The position numbers and the translations under genes were made by a program. Under the pieces are notes generated by a model. That model was given only the letters and a program-made list of their open reading frames with translations, ran no database searches and had not been told where the DNA came from. 64,000 nt of DNA from Aeromicrobium camelliae (GTDB lineage: Bacteria > Actinomycetota > Actinomycetes > Propionibacteriales > Nocardioidaceae): NCBI RefSeq assembly GCF_003850045.1, contig NZ_RQJX01000010.1, forward strand, positions 1-64,000. Direction: 5' to 3'. Shown one piece after another: positions 7,455 through 17,467 of this stretch. Each line of letters begins with the position of its first letter. Within the stretch, counting starts at the first letter, position 1.

Positions 7455-8696
7455 TCAGAGCAAGGGCTTGAGCGGTTTGAGGACCCATTCGTACAGCCGT
7501 GCGACGACGGGCCGTCCCTGCCAGGACTCCGCGGTCAGAAGCTCCGCGCTCTCGACGTCGTCGGCGAACACGTCGCGCATGCCCTTGGCGAACTCGTCGT
7601 CGATGATCTCGAGATTGATCTCGTAGTTGCCGGTGAGGCTCAGGCGGTCGATGTTCGCGGTGCCGACGGTGCTCCACTCGCCGTCGATCGTCGCGGTCTT
7701 CGCGTGCACCATGTGGTCGGTGTAGCGCCAGATCTCGACCCCGGCGTCGAGCAGTCGGTTGAAGAATCCGCGGGCGAGGAAGTCGGCGACGACATGGTTG
7801 GACACCCGCGGCAGCAGGATGCGGACCTGCACCCCGCGGCGGCTGGCGTCGATGAGCGCCTCGAGGATGTCGGCGTCGGGAATGAAGTAGGCGGTCGTGA
7901 GCTCGATCGTGTGCTGGGCCCGATCGATCGCCTCGAGGTACATGCCCCGGATGGGGAAGATCAGCTGCTTCGGGATGTTGCGGTGCGCCCGGATGGTCGG
8001 CTCCCACGTCGGCCGGATCGCCTGCTCGATGCCCTCGTGCGGACGGTGCACGTTCCAGAAGTCGATGAACGCGTTCTCCAGGTCCCATACCGCCGTACCG
8101 CTGAGGGCCAGGTGCGTGTCCCGCCATTCGTCCTCGTACAGCTGGCCGACGTTGTAGCCGCCCACGAAGCCGATCTTGTCGTCCACCACCAGGATCTTGC
8201 GATGGTCACGGCCGTAGTTCCGCGGATTCCAGAACCGCAGGCCCGAGGCGAGCACCGGGTACCGCAGCACCCGCACCGAGGGCGGGAACCGGTAGAACGA
8301 CGGCCGGACCACGAGGTTGGCGAAGCCGTCATAGATGACGTAGACCTCGACACCGCGGGCGGCGGCGTCGATGAGCGCGCGCTTGAACCGGCGGCCCATC
8401 GCGTCGCCCTTGACGATGTAGGACTCGAAGAGCACCCGGTGCTCGGCCTGCGCGATCGCCGCCAGCATGTCCTCGTACAGCGGAGCGCCGTTGACGTAGA
8501 CGTTGGCCTCGTTGCTGTCGCCGACGGCGAAGCTGCGGGGCTCGACCCGCGGAAGCGGTTCGATGCCCTTGCCGCGCAGCATCTTGCGCACACGCGTCGT
8601 CGCCATCAACGAGGCGATCGCCGCGGTCTGCACCATGAAGAACCCGAGGAGGAAGCGGCGGAGGAGCTGACGCGCGGAGAGCTTCGACCAGGGCAT
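7455..8696 (-). CDS. phospholipase D-family protein, cardiolipin synthase-like
   Basis: Membrane-associated phosphatidyltransferase of the cardiolipin synthase / PLD superfamily, expected to transfer phosphatidyl groups between phospholipids. The 413-residue protein has an N-terminal hydrophobic segment near residues 14-32 and two complete HKD motifs: GRDHRKILVVDDKIGFVGG in the first half and MVHAKTATIDGEWSTVGTAN in the second, each providing H-x-K-x4-D and the trailing G/N residues. There is only one N-terminal hydrophobic segment rather than two, as in ClsB-like or actinobacterial PLD enzymes, so the exact reaction is uncertain. It lies between truB and ribF. Confidence 0.85.
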   Translation of the reverse strand: MPWSKLSARQLLRRFLLGFFMVQTAAIASLMATTRVRKMLRGKGIEPLPRVEPRSFAVGDSNEANVYVNGAPLYEDMLAAIAQAEHRVLFESYIVKGDAMGRRFKRALIDAAARGVEVYVIYDGFANLVVRPSFYRFPPSVRVLRYPVLASGLRFWNPRNYGRDHRKILVVDDKIGFVGGYNVGQLYEDEWRDTHLALSGTAVWDLENAFIDFWNVHRPHEGIEQAIRPTWEPTIRAHRNIPKQLIFPIRGMYLEAIDRAQHTIELTTAYFIPDADILEALIDASRRGVQVRILLPRVSNHVVADFLARGFFNRLLDAGVEIWRYTDHMVHAKTATIDGEWSTVGTANIDRLSLTGNYEINLEIIDDEFAKGMRDVFADDVESAELLTAESWQGRPVVARLYEWVLKPLKPLL

Positions 8697-8703
8697 GGCT
8701 GTC

Positions 8704-8709
8704 AGCCTA
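8704..8709 (-). promoter_or_regulatory. -10 element for the phospholipase D gene
   Basis: TAGGCT is 7 nt before the ATG at 8696, with no Shine-Dalgarno site in the spacer. Confidence 0.5.
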
Positions 8710-8716
8710 TCTGTCG

Positions 8717-9592
8717 TCAGACGAAGACAGCGACGGGGCGAGCCGCGGACCCGCGCTGCTCGTAGAGCGCCAGGAACCGGCCGGAGGGATCGAGCATCGC
8801 CACGGTCCCCGCCGTCGGCAGCGTCGTGTCAGGCAGGACCCGGCCGTGGCTGACGAGCCGAGCTTGGGCGTCATCGAGCCGGTGGACGGGGAACGAACGG
8901 GCGGCGACGCCGTCGATGTCGACGACATCGAGCCGGCGCTCCAAGTCCTCCAGGGTGTGGGCCTCGGCGAGAGTGAACCCGCCGACCCGGGTGCGCCGAA
9001 GCATCGTGAGATGCCCGCCGACGCCGAGCGCACTTCCCAGATCGCGAGCCAACGCGCGCACGTACGTGCCACTGGAGCACACCACGCGGACGTCCACATC
9101 GACGGTCCGCTCCCCCGGCCGTACGTCGGTGGCGTCGAACACGCCGACGTGGACGGGACGGGCGGGGAGTTCGACGTCTTCCCCGGCACGGACGCGGGCG
9201 TAAGACCGCTGCCCGTTGATCTTGATCGCGGACACCTTGGACGGCACCTGCTCGATGTCCCCGGTCAGGGGCCGCATGGCCTGCACGATCTGTTCGCGCC
9301 TGAGACCGGACGCGTCGTTGGAAGCAGTCACCTCACCTTCGGCGTCGTCGGTGACGGTCGACTCCCCGAGCCGGATCGTCGCGAGGTACTCCTTGTCGGC
9401 GAGTTGAAGGTGGCCGAGCAGCCGGGTCGCCCGGCCGATGCCCAGGAGCAGGACTCCTGTGGCCATCGGATCGAGTGTTCCGGCGTGCCCCACCTTGCGC
9501 GTCTGCGCGAGCCGACGCATGCGACCGACGACGTCGTGCGACGTCCATCCGGCCGGCTTGTCGACGACGACGATGCCTGCCGTGGTCGTCAC
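8717..9592 (-). CDS. truB: tRNA pseudouridine-55 synthase
   Basis: Isomerises uridine 55 in the T-psi-C loop of tRNAs. The 291-residue protein begins with the family signature [17 protein letters not shown] and contains [16 protein letters not shown], in which Asp41 is the catalytic aspartate. Later segments [19 protein letters not shown] and [15 protein letters not shown] are also typical. Its start overlaps the rbfA stop by 4 nt, so translation is probably coupled; infB-rbfA-truB is a widely conserved order. Confidence 0.96.
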   Translation of the reverse strand: MTTTAGIVVVDKPAGWTSHDVVGRMRRLAQTRKVGHAGTLDPMATGVLLLGIGRATRLLGHLQLADKEYLATIRLGESTVTDDAEGEVTASNDASGLRREQIVQAMRPLTGDIEQVPSKVSAIKINGQRSYARVRAGEDVELPARPVHVGVFDATDVRPGERTVDVDVRVVCSSGTYVRALARDLGSALGVGGHLTMLRRTRVGGFTLAEAHTLEDLERRLDVVDIDGVAARSFPVHRLDDAQARLVSHGRVLPDTTLPTAGTVAMLDPSGRFLALYEQRGSAARPVAVFV

Positions 9593-10026
9593 TCGGCCTC
9601 GTCGTCCTCGTCGTCGCGCTTCTTGTACGGATCGGGCTCACCGGCGTACGCGGCACCGGCCGCGCGCGCCGCGACCTCGGCGTCGGCCTGCTTGGCGCGC
9701 GCGATGAGGTCTTCGATCTCGCGCGCCTGCTCAGGCACGGCGTCGAGGAAGAACTCGATCGTCGGCGTGTGACGAAGGCCGAGTTGCTTGCCGACCTCCG
9801 ACCGGATCAGTCCGGTCGCGCTGGACAGCGCGGCGGCCGTGCCCTCGCGCGAGGACTCGTCGCCCATCACGGTGTAGAACACGGACGCGTGCTGCCCGTC
9901 GCCGGTCAGACGCACATCGGTGATGGTGATGAATCCGATGCGCGGATCCTTGATCCGTCGTTCGAGCAGTCCCGCGACGATCGTCTGGATGCGGTCGGCG
10001 ATCTTGGCGTTGCGTGGACTGGGCAT
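9589..10026 (-). CDS. rbfA: 30S ribosome-binding factor A
   Basis: Assembly factor for the 30S subunit that binds near 16S rRNA helix 1 and is needed for late maturation and cold growth. The 145-residue protein has the single KH-like RbfA domain, with [27 protein letters not shown]-type start (seen as [18 protein letters not shown]) and [25 protein letters not shown], followed by an acidic, Ala-rich tail ending [17 protein letters not shown] precedes the ATG. A 66-nt hairpin lies between it and infB; it overlaps truB by 4 nt. Confidence 0.95.
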   Translation of the reverse strand: MPSPRNAKIADRIQTIVAGLLERRIKDPRIGFITITDVRLTGDGQHASVFYTVMGDESSREGTAAALSSATGLIRSEVGKQLGLRHTPTIEFFLDAVPEQAREIEDLIARAKQADAEVAARAAGAAYAGEPDPYKKRDDEDDEAE

Positions 10027-10046
10027 GTTTCCCTCTTCTCACTCTG

Positions 10047-10112
10047 CCCGTGAGTGTGACGTTGAGGCGGGCCGCGTCAGCGGTGGTCCGCCTCAACGTC
10101 ACACTCAGCGGG
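10047..10112 (-). repeat. long perfect hairpin between infB and rbfA
   Basis: A 20-bp exact inverted repeat (10051-10070 with 10088-10107) encloses a 17-nt loop, and four more base pairs can form outside a single bulged G. There is no U tract; in the minus-strand sense it ends about 20 nt before the rbfA start and begins 8 nt after the infB stop. It is much longer than the terminators elsewhere in the window, so it may be an RNA-processing or attenuation element, or an interspersed palindromic repeat. Confidence 0.75.
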
Positions 10113-10120
10113 CGACGGCC

Positions 10121-12880
10121 TCAGTCGCGCGGCTTCTCCCGCATCTCGAAGGCCTCGATGATGTCGCCGATCTTGATGTCACCGAAGTTCCGGACGACGG
10201 CACCGCACTCGAAGCCCTCGCGGACCTCGCTGACGTCGTCCTTCTCCCGGCGGAGGCTGGCCAGGTCGAGGTTGTCGGCCACCACGGTGCCGTCGCGCAG
10301 GATGCGGACCTTGGCGTTGCGGCGGATGACGCCACTCGTGACCATGCAGCCGGCGATGTTGCCGATCTTGCTGGAGCGGAAGATCTCTCGGATCTCCGCC
10401 TGGCCGAGCTGGTGCTCCTCGAACTCCGGCTTGAGCATGCCCTTGAGGGACGCCTCGATCTCCTCGATCGCCTGGTAGATGACCGAGTAGTACTTGATCT
10501 GGACACCCTCGCGGTCGGCGAGCTCGGTGGCCTTGCCCTGAGCGCGGACGTTGTACCCGACGATGACGGCGTTGGACGCCGCGGCCAGGTTGACGTTCGC
10601 CTCGGTGATCGCGCCGACACCGCGGTCGATGACCCGCAGGTCGACCTCGTCGCCGACGTCGATCTGGCTGAGCGAGTCCTCGAGCGCCTCGACCGAACCG
10701 GAACTGTCACCCTTGAGGATGAGCAGCAGCTCGGTGGTCTCGCCCTGCTCGACCTCGCGCATGAGGTCCTCGAGCGTGCGGCGGCCACTGCGCTTGGCAA
10801 GAGCCGCGTTGCGCTCGCGAGCCTCGCGCTTCTCGGCGATCTGCCGGGCGATGCGATCGTCGTCGACGACCATGAAGTTGTCACCGGCGCCCGGCACCGC
10901 GGTCAGACCCAGCACGAGCGCGGGGCGCGACGGCGGAGCCTCCTCGATGTTGTTGCCGAACTCGTCGAGCAGCGCACGGACGCGACCGAAGGCCGAACCG
11001 GCGACGAGCGTGTCGCCGACGCGCAGCGTGCCGCGCTGGACGATGACCGTGGCGACAGCACCGCGGCCGCGGTCCAGGTGCGCCTCGATCGCGAGGCCCT
11101 CCGCGTTCTGATCCGGGTTTGCTCGCAGGTCCAGCTCCGCATCCGCCGTGAGGACGATCGACTCCAGCAGCGAGTCCAGACCCGTGCCCGCCTTGGCGGA
11201 GACGTCGACGAACATCGTGTCGCCGCCGTACTCCTCGGGGACGAGGCCGTACTCGGTGAGCTGGCCGCGCGCCTTGGACGGATCGGCGTCCGGCTTGTCC
11301 ACCTTGTTGACCGCGACGACGACCGGCACTCCGGCGGCCTGGGCGTGGTTCAACGCCTCGACCGTCTGCGGCATGACACCGTCGTCGGCGGCGACCACCA
11401 GCACGGCGATGTCGGTGGCTTGCGCACCACGGGCACGCATGGCGGTGAACGCCTCGTGACCGGGGGTGTCGATGAAGGTGATGGCGCGTTCCTGGCCGTC
11501 GACCTCGGTCGTGACCTGGTAGGCACCGATCGACTGCGTGATGCCACCGGCCTCCTTGGCGACCACGTTGGCGTTGCGGAGCGCATCGAGCAGCTTCGTC
11601 TTGCCGTGGTCGACGTGACCCATGACCGTGACGACCGGCGGACGGGGAGCCATGTCCTCGTCGGCACCTTCGTCCTCGCCGAAGCCCAGCGCGAAGGACT
11701 CGAGCAGCTCGCGGTCCTCGTCCTCGGGCGAGACGACCTGAACGTCGTAGTTCAGCTCCTCACCGAGGATCTGCAGGGTCTCGTCGTTGACGGACTGGGT
11801 CGCCGTGACCATCTCGCCCAGGTGGAACAGCACCTGCACGAGCGACGCGGCGTCGACACCGATCTTCTCGGCGAAGTCGGTCAGCGACGCGCCACGTGCG
11901 AGACGAACGGTTTCGCCGTTGCCCTTGCGGACGCGGACCCCGCCGATCGCCGGCGCCTGCATCTGGTCGAATTCCTGGCGCTTCGCGCGCTTGCTCTTGC
12001 GACCACGACGCGGCGGACCACCGGCGCGACCGAACGCGCCCTGCGTGCCACCACGACCACCGGGACGCGGGCCGCGGCCCGGAGGACCTCCGAAGCCACC
12101 GGGACGCGGGGCTCCGGCGCCGCCGCCCCCGGGACGGCCACCGGCACCCGGACGGCCACCGCCGCCGGGACGACCACCGGGGCGACCGCCCTGACGAGCC
12201 TCGGGCCCGCCCACCGACGAGCGCTTCGGCATCATCGCGGGGTTGGGGCGCGGCATGCCCGGACGCGGGCCGCCGCTGGCGCCTGCGCCACCACCCTCAC
12301 GGGCGGCCGGCGGACGCGGCGGACGGTCCTGCTGCATGCCCTGCTTGGACGAGAACGGGTTGTTGCCCGGACGAGCAGCGCCCGACCGCGGTCCAGGCCG
12401 GGGGCCACCCTGCGGCTTGGGAGCAGAACGGGGTCCCGGCTTGGGGGCGCCGGCGGCGGGGCCGGGCTTGGGACCGGGTGCGGGGGTCGGCTTGGGGCCC
12501 GGCTTCGGGGTGGCCGAACGCTGGGGAGCCGGTGCCGGCGTCGGCGCCTCGGCTGCGGGCTGCGCAGCAGGGGCGGGCGTCGGCTTGGGTGCCGCGGGAG
12601 CGGCGGGCTTGGCCTCGGCGGCAGGAGCCGACGGGGCAGCGGGGGCAGGCGCGGGAGTCGCAGCCTGCTCGGGCTTGGGAGCCGCCTTCTTGGCGCTCTT
12701 CTTGCCCGCGCCCATCTCGCGGAGCTTGTCGCCGTGCTCCTCGTTCAGGCGGCGGACGACCGGCGCCTCCACAGTGGAGGACGCCGATTTCACGTACTCG
12801 CCCATCTCCTTGAGGGTGGACAGCACGACTTTGCTGGGAACTCCGAACTCACGTGCGAGTTCGTGGACTCTGACAGCCAC
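10121..12880 (-). CDS. infB: translation initiation factor IF-2
   Basis: GTPase that delivers initiator tRNA to the 30S subunit and promotes subunit joining. The 919-residue protein starts with the IF2-N domain ([20 protein letters not shown]), then about 250 residues of Pro/Ala/Gly/Arg-rich low-complexity linker, a second IF2-N domain, and the G domain with GHVDHGKT (G1), DTPGHE (G3) and NKVDKPDAD (G4), followed by domains II-IV. The start is GTG at 12880, preceded by AAGGAG, which lies partly inside a hairpin. The very long Gly/Pro linker is usual in actinobacteria. Confidence 0.97.
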   Translation of the reverse strand: MAVRVHELAREFGVPSKVVLSTLKEMGEYVKSASSTVEAPVVRRLNEEHGDKLREMGAGKKSAKKAAPKPEQAATPAPAPAAPSAPAAEAKPAAPAAPKPTPAPAAQPAAEAPTPAPAPQRSATPKPGPKPTPAPGPKPGPAAGAPKPGPRSAPKPQGGPRPGPRSGAARPGNNPFSSKQGMQQDRPPRPPAAREGGGAGASGGPRPGMPRPNPAMMPKRSSVGGPEARQGGRPGGRPGGGGRPGAGGRPGGGGAGAPRPGGFGGPPGRGPRPGGRGGTQGAFGRAGGPPRRGRKSKRAKRQEFDQMQAPAIGGVRVRKGNGETVRLARGASLTDFAEKIGVDAASLVQVLFHLGEMVTATQSVNDETLQILGEELNYDVQVVSPEDEDRELLESFALGFGEDEGADEDMAPRPPVVTVMGHVDHGKTKLLDALRNANVVAKEAGGITQSIGAYQVTTEVDGQERAITFIDTPGHEAFTAMRARGAQATDIAVLVVAADDGVMPQTVEALNHAQAAGVPVVVAVNKVDKPDADPSKARGQLTEYGLVPEEYGGDTMFVDVSAKAGTGLDSLLESIVLTADAELDLRANPDQNAEGLAIEAHLDRGRGAVATVIVQRGTLRVGDTLVAGSAFGRVRALLDEFGNNIEEAPPSRPALVLGLTAVPGAGDNFMVVDDDRIARQIAEKREARERNAALAKRSGRRTLEDLMREVEQGETTELLLILKGDSSGSVEALEDSLSQIDVGDEVDLRVIDRGVGAITEANVNLAAASNAVIVGYNVRAQGKATELADREGVQIKYYSVIYQAIEEIEASLKGMLKPEFEEHQLGQAEIREIFRSSKIGNIAGCMVTSGVIRRNAKVRILRDGTVVADNLDLASLRREKDDVSEVREGFECGAVVRNFGDIKIGDIIEAFEMREKPRD

Positions 12881-12886
12881 TCTTCT

Positions 12887-12911
12887 CCTTCAGGGGGTCC
12901 AACCCTGAAGG
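12887..12911 (-). promoter_or_regulatory. hairpin overlapping the infB ribosome-binding site
   Basis: CCTTCAGGG and CCCTGAAGG pair perfectly over a 7-nt loop just before infB. On the minus strand the 3' arm runs into the Shine-Dalgarno sequence AAGGAG, so folding would hide most of it. It may instead be a weak terminator of the upstream gene; no U tract follows. Confidence 0.5.
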
Positions 12912-13020
12912 GGCTGGACCGCTAGTCGACGTACAGGCTCATTGCGAAGTACTCATCGAGTGCTCATGAGCGTGTGCTCCGTTTTCGGTCGGGAGGAAGC
13001 CCGGTCGGGCCCCCTCGGGG

Positions 13021-13293
13021 TCAGGTGCTCTGGTCCTGGTTCTGGGCGAACAGTGCGCCGAGCGCATCGGTCGTGAGACGCCCTTCGACTCGAAGGGCTC
13101 GACCGAACGCACGGCGACGGATCGCCAGGTCCAGACACTCGGGCGACGGGTGCAGATACGCACCCCGCCCCGGCAGCGTGCCCCGCGCATCGGGAAGAAC
13201 GGACCACTCCGTTCCCTCCCGGCGAGCGACGACGCGCACCAGAGTGGACTTGTCCGCGCGCTGCCGGCAGCCGACGCACGTGCGGATCACCAT
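13021..13293 (-). CDS. YlxR-family RNA-binding protein (RNase P modulator type)
   Basis: Small basic protein of the YlxR/DUF448 family; members bind RNA and in Firmicutes modulate RNase P. The 90-residue product begins MVIRTCVGCRQRADKSTLVRVV, with the family's C-x-x-C-R signature, and contains LPGRGAYLHPSPECLDLAIRRRAFGRAL. The ATG at 13293 was chosen over a longer frame because the family starts here and TAGACT lies 5 nt upstream. It is in its conserved place between nusA and infB; its TAGACT overlaps the nusA stop codon. Confidence 0.9.
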   Translation of the reverse strand: MVIRTCVGCRQRADKSTLVRVVARREGTEWSVLPDARGTLPGRGAYLHPSPECLDLAIRRRAFGRALRVEGRLTTDALGALFAQNQDQST

Positions 13294-13298
13294 CGACA

Positions 13299-13304
13299 AG
13301 TCTA
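13299..13304 (-). promoter_or_regulatory. possible -10 element for ylxR-infB
   Basis: TAGACT ends 5 nt before the ylxR ATG and includes the nusA stop TAG. The surrounding 13 nt (13297-13309) are identical to the sequence around a candidate rpsB promoter at 32535-32547, which supports a promoter role. Confidence 0.4.
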
Positions 13305-14339
13305 GCCGTTCGCCGAAACGTTCGGCGCAGCGGCTGCACCAGGCGTTTCGGTGTCCGAGCGGATGTCGATGCGCCATCCTGTCAATTTGGCGGCAAGCCG
13401 GGCATTCTGCCCCTCGCGGCCGATCGCCAGCGAGAGCTGGAAGTCCGGGACCACGACGCGCGCGGCCTTCGCCGTGCGATCGAGGATCGTCACGCTCGTG
13501 ACCCGCGACGGCGACAACGCATGGGCGATGAACTCCGCCGGGTCCTCGCTGTAGTCGACGATGTCGATCTTCTCGCCGTGCAACTCGCTCATCACGTTGC
13601 GGACGCGCTGCCCCATCGGGCCGATGCAGGCCCCCTTGGCGTTGACGCCCGGCGCGGTGGCGCGCACTGCGATCTTCGTCCGGTGGCCGGCCTCGCGGGC
13701 GATGGCCGCGATCTCGACCGACCCGTCGGCGATCTCCGGCGCCTCGAGCGCGAACAGCAGCTTGACGAGGTTGGGGTGCGTCCGCGAGACCTTGACCCGA
13801 GGGCCGCGCGGTGTGCGGTCGACCTCGTAGACGTAGGCCTTGATGCGCTCGCCGTGCGAGTACCGCTCCTCGGGGACGCGCTCGGTCGCCGGAAGGATCG
13901 CCTCGATGGAACCGAGGTGCACCATGACGTCACCGGGACGCTGTCCCTGCTGGATGACGCCCGACACGATGTCGCCGACGCGTCCGGAGAACTCGCCGTA
14001 CTTCTGCTCGTCCTCCAGGTCACGAAGACGCTGCATGATGAGCTGGCGGGCGACGGTGGCCGCGAACCGGCCGAAGTCCTCGGGAGTGTCGTCGAATTCG
14101 TCGCTGAACCGCGCCTGCGGCGCGTCCCCGTCCTCGCTGGGGGCGTCGGCGAGCCGTTCCTTGGCCCAGACCGTGACGTGTCCGGTCGTGCGGTCGAGTT
14201 CGACGCGCGCGTGGTGATGGGCACCGGCGGTCTTGTGATACGCCGAGAGCAGAGCGGTCTCGATCGCGTCGACCACGACGTCGACGGAGATGCCCTTCTC
14301 GCGCTCGAGGAGGCGCAGCGCGCTCATATCGATGTCCAT
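13302..14339 (-). CDS. nusA: transcription termination/antitermination factor NusA
   Basis: RNA polymerase-associated factor affecting pausing, termination and antitermination. The 345-residue protein has the N-terminal RNAP-binding domain ([16 protein letters not shown] onward), an S1 domain with [15 protein letters not shown], and two KH domains, the first with [20 protein letters not shown] and the second with [21 protein letters not shown]. It lacks the C-terminal acidic repeats of E. coli NusA, as normal in actinobacteria. The start overlaps the rimP stop by one base (TGATG), indicating coupling. Confidence 0.96.
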   Translation of the reverse strand: MDIDMSALRLLEREKGISVDVVVDAIETALLSAYHKTAGAHHHARVELDRTTGHVTVWAKERLADAPSEDGDAPQARFSDEFDDTPEDFGRFAATVARQLIMQRLRDLEDEQKYGEFSGRVGDIVSGVIQQGQRPGDVMVHLGSIEAILPATERVPEERYSHGERIKAYVYEVDRTPRGPRVKVSRTHPNLVKLLFALEAPEIADGSVEIAAIAREAGHRTKIAVRATAPGVNAKGACIGPMGQRVRNVMSELHGEKIDIVDYSEDPAEFIAHALSPSRVTSVTILDRTAKAARVVVPDFQLSLAIGREGQNARLAAKLTGWRIDIRSDTETPGAAAAPNVSANG

Positions 14340-14791
14340 CAGACGTCCTTCCTGTTGAGCTCGATCTGGATCACGGCGCGTTCGATGTCGGCGTAGGAGT
14401 ATCGCGTCGGCACACCCTTGGCGAGCAGATCGACGCCGTCGTCGTCGCTGTCGCCGATACGGCCGACCAGGGTGCGCCCGTCGGTCAGTCGTGCCTCGAC
14501 GAGGCGGCCGGCGTTGCGCCGCCAGTGGCGCGGCGCGGTGAGCGGGCGGTCGACGCCGCGCGAGGTGACCTCGAGGGTGTAGGGCGCGCTGCCGAGCAGG
14601 TCGGTCGCGTCGAGTTCGGCGGAGACGGCTCGGGTGACGTCGGCGATCGTGCCGATGTCGACGCCCTCGTCGCCGTCGACGGCGATGCGAAGGCGCCGGT
14701 TCGGGCCCTGCCCCGAGAGTTCGACCGCCTCCAGATCGAGGCCGAGGGCACTCACCACGGGGCCCACGAGATCGGCGATACGGTCATTCAT
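14339..14791 (-). CDS. rimP: ribosome maturation factor RimP
   Basis: Cytoplasmic assembly factor for the 30S subunit, required for efficient binding of S19 and other late proteins. The 150-residue product matches the family in length and in motifs: [29 protein letters not shown] in the N-terminal alpha/beta domain (key part [19 protein letters not shown]) and [20 protein letters not shown] at the domain junction, followed by a C-terminal SH3-like domain. AGGGG precedes the ATG. It heads the rimP-nusA-ylxR-infB-rbfA-truB set and is divergent from the plus-strand pair at 14871. Confidence 0.94.
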   Translation of the reverse strand: MNDRIADLVGPVVSALGLDLEAVELSGQGPNRRLRIAVDGDEGVDIGTIADVTRAVSAELDATDLLGSAPYTLEVTSRGVDRPLTAPRHWRRNAGRLVEARLTDGRTLVGRIGDSDDDGVDLLAKGVPTRYSYADIERAVIQIELNRKDV

Positions 14792-14858
14792 ACGGTGTGC
14801 CCCTATTCAGTTCGGTCGGCGCGGCGTCTCACGTGCGTGGAACCATCGTAGCGAGCGT

Positions 14859-14864
14859 TACGCT
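14859..14864 (+). promoter_or_regulatory. -10 element for the 14871 gene
   Basis: TACGCT lies 6 nt before the GTG at 14871 and no Shine-Dalgarno sequence fits; this decided the start. Confidence 0.5.
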
Positions 14865-14870
14865 GCGGTG

Positions 14871-15299
14871 GTGACCAGCCGACGTGCCCTCCTCGCCGGT
14901 GCCGTCGCCGTGGGCGGAATCGTCGCCCTGGGCGCCACGGACGCCCTCGACGACGTCGTCCGCGCCGTCGGCGTCAAGCCCCGACCTCGTCCCCGCGCTT
15001 CCGACGTCAGCCTCGTCAAGGCCGTGCTCGAGGACCAGCAGCGGCTGCTGGGTATCGCCCTCGGCACGGACGGCGCCGATGACGCCGTCGCGCTCCTGAG
15101 CGACCAGGTCGCTCAGCTCGGAGGCACTCCCACGACCGAACCCGCTCGGGGAGATCTGCGCGCCGAGCTGCGGGCCGCTGCCGCGCACCGGGCGGCTGAC
15201 GCGTCCGGCGCGGTGGCGCCCGACGTCGCCATGACGCTCGCCTCGATGTCGGCCGGACTCACGCAGCTGGCGGCGCGACCGGTGGGAGGAGGGGCGTGA
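14871..15299 (+). CDS. putative exported protein upstream of DUF4439 protein
   Basis: Unknown function. The 142-residue product starts MTSRRALLAGAVAVGG, a twin-arginine followed by a hydrophobic stretch, so it is probably exported (Tat-like) or membrane-anchored. The rest is a helical, Ala-rich domain with regularly spaced acidic and aromatic-poor helices; such partners of DUF4439 proteins have been proposed to be ferritin-like, but no di-iron E-x-x-H motif is visible. It overlaps the next gene by 4 nt (GTGA). The pair occupies a conserved position between rimP and proS in related genomes. Confidence 0.6.
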   Translation: MTSRRALLAGAVAVGGIVALGATDALDDVVRAVGVKPRPRPRASDVSLVKAVLEDQQRLLGIALGTDGADDAVALLSDQVAQLGGTPTTEPARGDLRAELRAAAAHRAADASGAVAPDVAMTLASMSAGLTQLAARPVGGGA

Positions 15300-15703
15300 A
15301 CGAGGCGCAAGCCCAGGCCTGGAGTGACTGGCTGGCTCTCGAGCTCGAGGCCGTCTGGCTCTATCCCGTGATCGGCGCACGGCACGACGCGCTGCGACGC
15401 TCCGCTGCGGAGGCGTTCGACGCGCATGTGGAACGTCGTGACGAATTGGTCGCCGTGTTCAGCGATGCGAACGCCGAACCACCCGGACCGCAGGTGAGTT
15501 ACGACGTCGGCGCGCTCAGCACGCCCGAGGAAGCTTCGCAGGCCGCTCGCTCGGTCGAGGCGCGCATCTGCGCCGCGATCGTGCGGCTCGTCGGCCTGGT
15601 CGAGGGCGACCTCCGCTCCGCGGCTGTCGACGCGCTGCGCGACACGGCACGGCGGGCCCTGGGTTGGGGCGCCGAGCCCGAGCCGTTCCCCGGCCTGGAC
15701 TGA
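15296..15703 (+). CDS. DUF4439-family ferritin-like helical protein
   Basis: Unknown role. The 135-residue product has the features of DUF4439 proteins: an opening helix with WLALELEAVWLYPVIGARHDALRRSAAEAFDAHVERRDEL-type heptads (key E-x2-A-x-W-x-Y-P), then PGPQVSYDVGAL and two more helices. The fold is ferritin-like, but the residues needed for iron binding are incomplete. It starts at GTG 15296 overlapping the upstream stop, and ends 10 nt from the convergent proS stop. The upstream exported protein is its likely partner. Confidence 0.75.
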   Translation: MNEAQAQAWSDWLALELEAVWLYPVIGARHDALRRSAAEAFDAHVERRDELVAVFSDANAEPPGPQVSYDVGALSTPEEASQAARSVEARICAAIVRLVGLVEGDLRSAAVDALRDTARRALGWGAEPEPFPGLD

Positions 15704-15712
15704 CGCCCCTCC

Positions 15713-17461
15713 TCAGTGCCCCGCGGTCAGAGTGCCGACGACCTCGCCGATGGCGACGTCGTGCCGCTCCCCGGTCGCCCTGTCCTTGACCTCGACGAAA
15801 CCGTCGGCCAGCCCCTTGCCCACGACCACGATCGTCGGGATGCCGATGAGTTCAGCGTCCTTGAACTTGACCCCCGGCGAGACCTTGGGCCGGTCGTCGT
15901 AGAGCACCTCGAGTCCGGCACTCTCGAACTGAGCCACGAGCTCCTCGGCGGCGCTGAACTGCGCCGGGTCCTTGCCGGCCACGACGAGGTGGACGTCGAA
16001 CGGCGCGACCTCGCGCGGCCAGATGATGCCGCGCTCGTCGTAAGAGTTCTCGATGATCGCCGCGACCGCCCGCGACACGCCGAAGCCGTACGACCCCATG
16101 GTGACGGTGACGAGCTTGCCGTTCTCATCGAGCACCTTGAGGCCGAGCGCCTCGGCGTACTTGCGTCCGAGCTGGAACACGTGGCCCATCTCGATGCCCC
16201 GGGCGAGTTCGAGCGGACCGCTGCCGTCGGGCGCCGGGTCGCCGGGCTTGACCTCGGCCGCCTCGATCGTGCCGTCGGCCGTGAAGTCGCGGCCGTAGAC
16301 GAGGTCGATGACGTGGGAACCGGAGACGTTGGCGCCGGTGACCCAGCGGGTTCCCTCCACCACGCGCGGGTCGACGAGGTAGCGGATGCCGGTCTCGCTC
16401 TTCTCCCCCAGCACGCCCGGTCCGATGTAGCCCTTGACCAGCGCCGGGTGCGCAGCGAACTCCGCCTCACCGAAGGGCTCGACCTCCGCGGGCGCCACCT
16501 GGGTCTCCAGTCGCTTGGTGTCGACCTCGCGGTCGCCGGGCAGGCCGATCGCGAGCGGCTCACTCGTGCCGTCGGGGTAGCGCAGTGTGACGAGCACGTT
16601 CTTGAGGGTGTCCGCGGCCGTCCAGGGCCGGTCCTCGCGCGCGAACGCCTCGTTGAGGTGATCGACGAGCGTCTCGATCGTCGGCGTGTCGGGGGTGATC
16701 TCGGCGTGAGCGGGCGGCACGTCGTCGTACGGCTGCGGCTCAGGCACGACCGTGGTGACGGCCTCGACGTTGGCGGCGTACCCTCCGGGCGAGCGCACGA
16801 AGGTGTCCTCGCCCGTCTCTGCCACGACGAGGAACTCCTCGCTCGCGGACCCGCCCATCGCACCGGAGTCGGCGTGGACGACCGCGTAGTCGAACCCGAG
16901 CCGGTCGAAGATGCGGATGTAGGCGGCGCGATGCGCCTGGTAGGAACGTTCGAGCCCTTCGTCATCGATGTCGAAGGAGTACGAGTCCTTCATGACGAAC
17001 TCGCGGCCGCGCAGGATGCCCGCGCGCGGACGCGCCTCGTCGCGGTACTTCGTCTGGATCTGATACAGGCTCAGCGGCAGATCCTTGTAGGACGAGAACA
17101 TGTCCTTGACCACGAGGGCGAACATCTCCTCGTGCGTCGGGCCGAGGAGCATGTCATTGCCACGGCGGTCCTGGAGCCGGAACAGGTTCGGCCCGTACTC
17201 GGTCCAGCGGTTGCTCGCCTCGTACGGCTCGCGCGGCAGGAGCGCCGGGAAGCGCACCTCCTGAGCGCCGATCGCGTCCATCTCCTCGCGCACGATGTGC
17301 TCGATGCGGGCCAGGACGCGCAGACCCAGCGGGAGCCAGGAGTAGATGCCGGGAGCGACGCGGCGGACGTACCCGGCGCGGACGAGCAGCTTGTGGCTCG
17401 GCACCTCGGCGTCGGCGGGATCGTCGCGGAGGGTGCGCAGGAAGAGCCGTGACATTCGCAT
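15713..17461 (-). CDS. proS: prolyl-tRNA synthetase
   Basis: Class II aminoacyl-tRNA synthetase charging tRNA-Pro. The 582-residue length and layout are those of the bacterial (ProS type 1) enzyme: catalytic core with motif 2 [17 protein letters not shown], a YbaK-like editing domain inserted around residues 240-390, motif 3 near [14 protein letters not shown], and a C-terminal anticodon-binding domain ([19 protein letters not shown]). Two ATGs are possible, 17461 and 17455; TACCCT lies 6 nt before the first and no Shine-Dalgarno serves the second, so 17461 was chosen. Confidence 0.97.
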   Translation of the reverse strand: MRMSRLFLRTLRDDPADAEVPSHKLLVRAGYVRRVAPGIYSWLPLGLRVLARIEHIVREEMDAIGAQEVRFPALLPREPYEASNRWTEYGPNLFRLQDRRGNDMLLGPTHEEMFALVVKDMFSSYKDLPLSLYQIQTKYRDEARPRAGILRGREFVMKDSYSFDIDDEGLERSYQAHRAAYIRIFDRLGFDYAVVHADSGAMGGSASEEFLVVAETGEDTFVRSPGGYAANVEAVTTVVPEPQPYDDVPPAHAEITPDTPTIETLVDHLNEAFAREDRPWTAADTLKNVLVTLRYPDGTSEPLAIGLPGDREVDTKRLETQVAPAEVEPFGEAEFAAHPALVKGYIGPGVLGEKSETGIRYLVDPRVVEGTRWVTGANVSGSHVIDLVYGRDFTADGTIEAAEVKPGDPAPDGSGPLELARGIEMGHVFQLGRKYAEALGLKVLDENGKLVTVTMGSYGFGVSRAVAAIIENSYDERGIIWPREVAPFDVHLVVAGKDPAQFSAAEELVAQFESAGLEVLYDDRPKVSPGVKFKDAELIGIPTIVVVGKGLADGFVEVKDRATGERHDVAIGEVVGTLTAGH

Positions 17462-17467
17462 GCCACG

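Noticed and set aside
7425-8765. A 446-codon plus-strand frame opposite the phospholipase D gene
   Set aside because: Antisense shadow; both HKD motifs are on the other strand.
12020-12700. Dense short repeats that could look like a repeat array
   Set aside because: They encode the Gly/Pro/Ala/Arg-rich linker of IF-2; no regular repeat-spacer pattern as in CRISPR.
9920-12925. A 1001-codon open frame on the plus strand opposite infB and rbfA
   Set aside because: It is the antisense of infB's codon-biased GC-rich sequence; no start signals or protein-like motifs, and infB is certain.
15716-17452. A 578-codon plus-strand frame opposite proS
   Set aside because: Antisense shadow of a clearly conserved synthetase.
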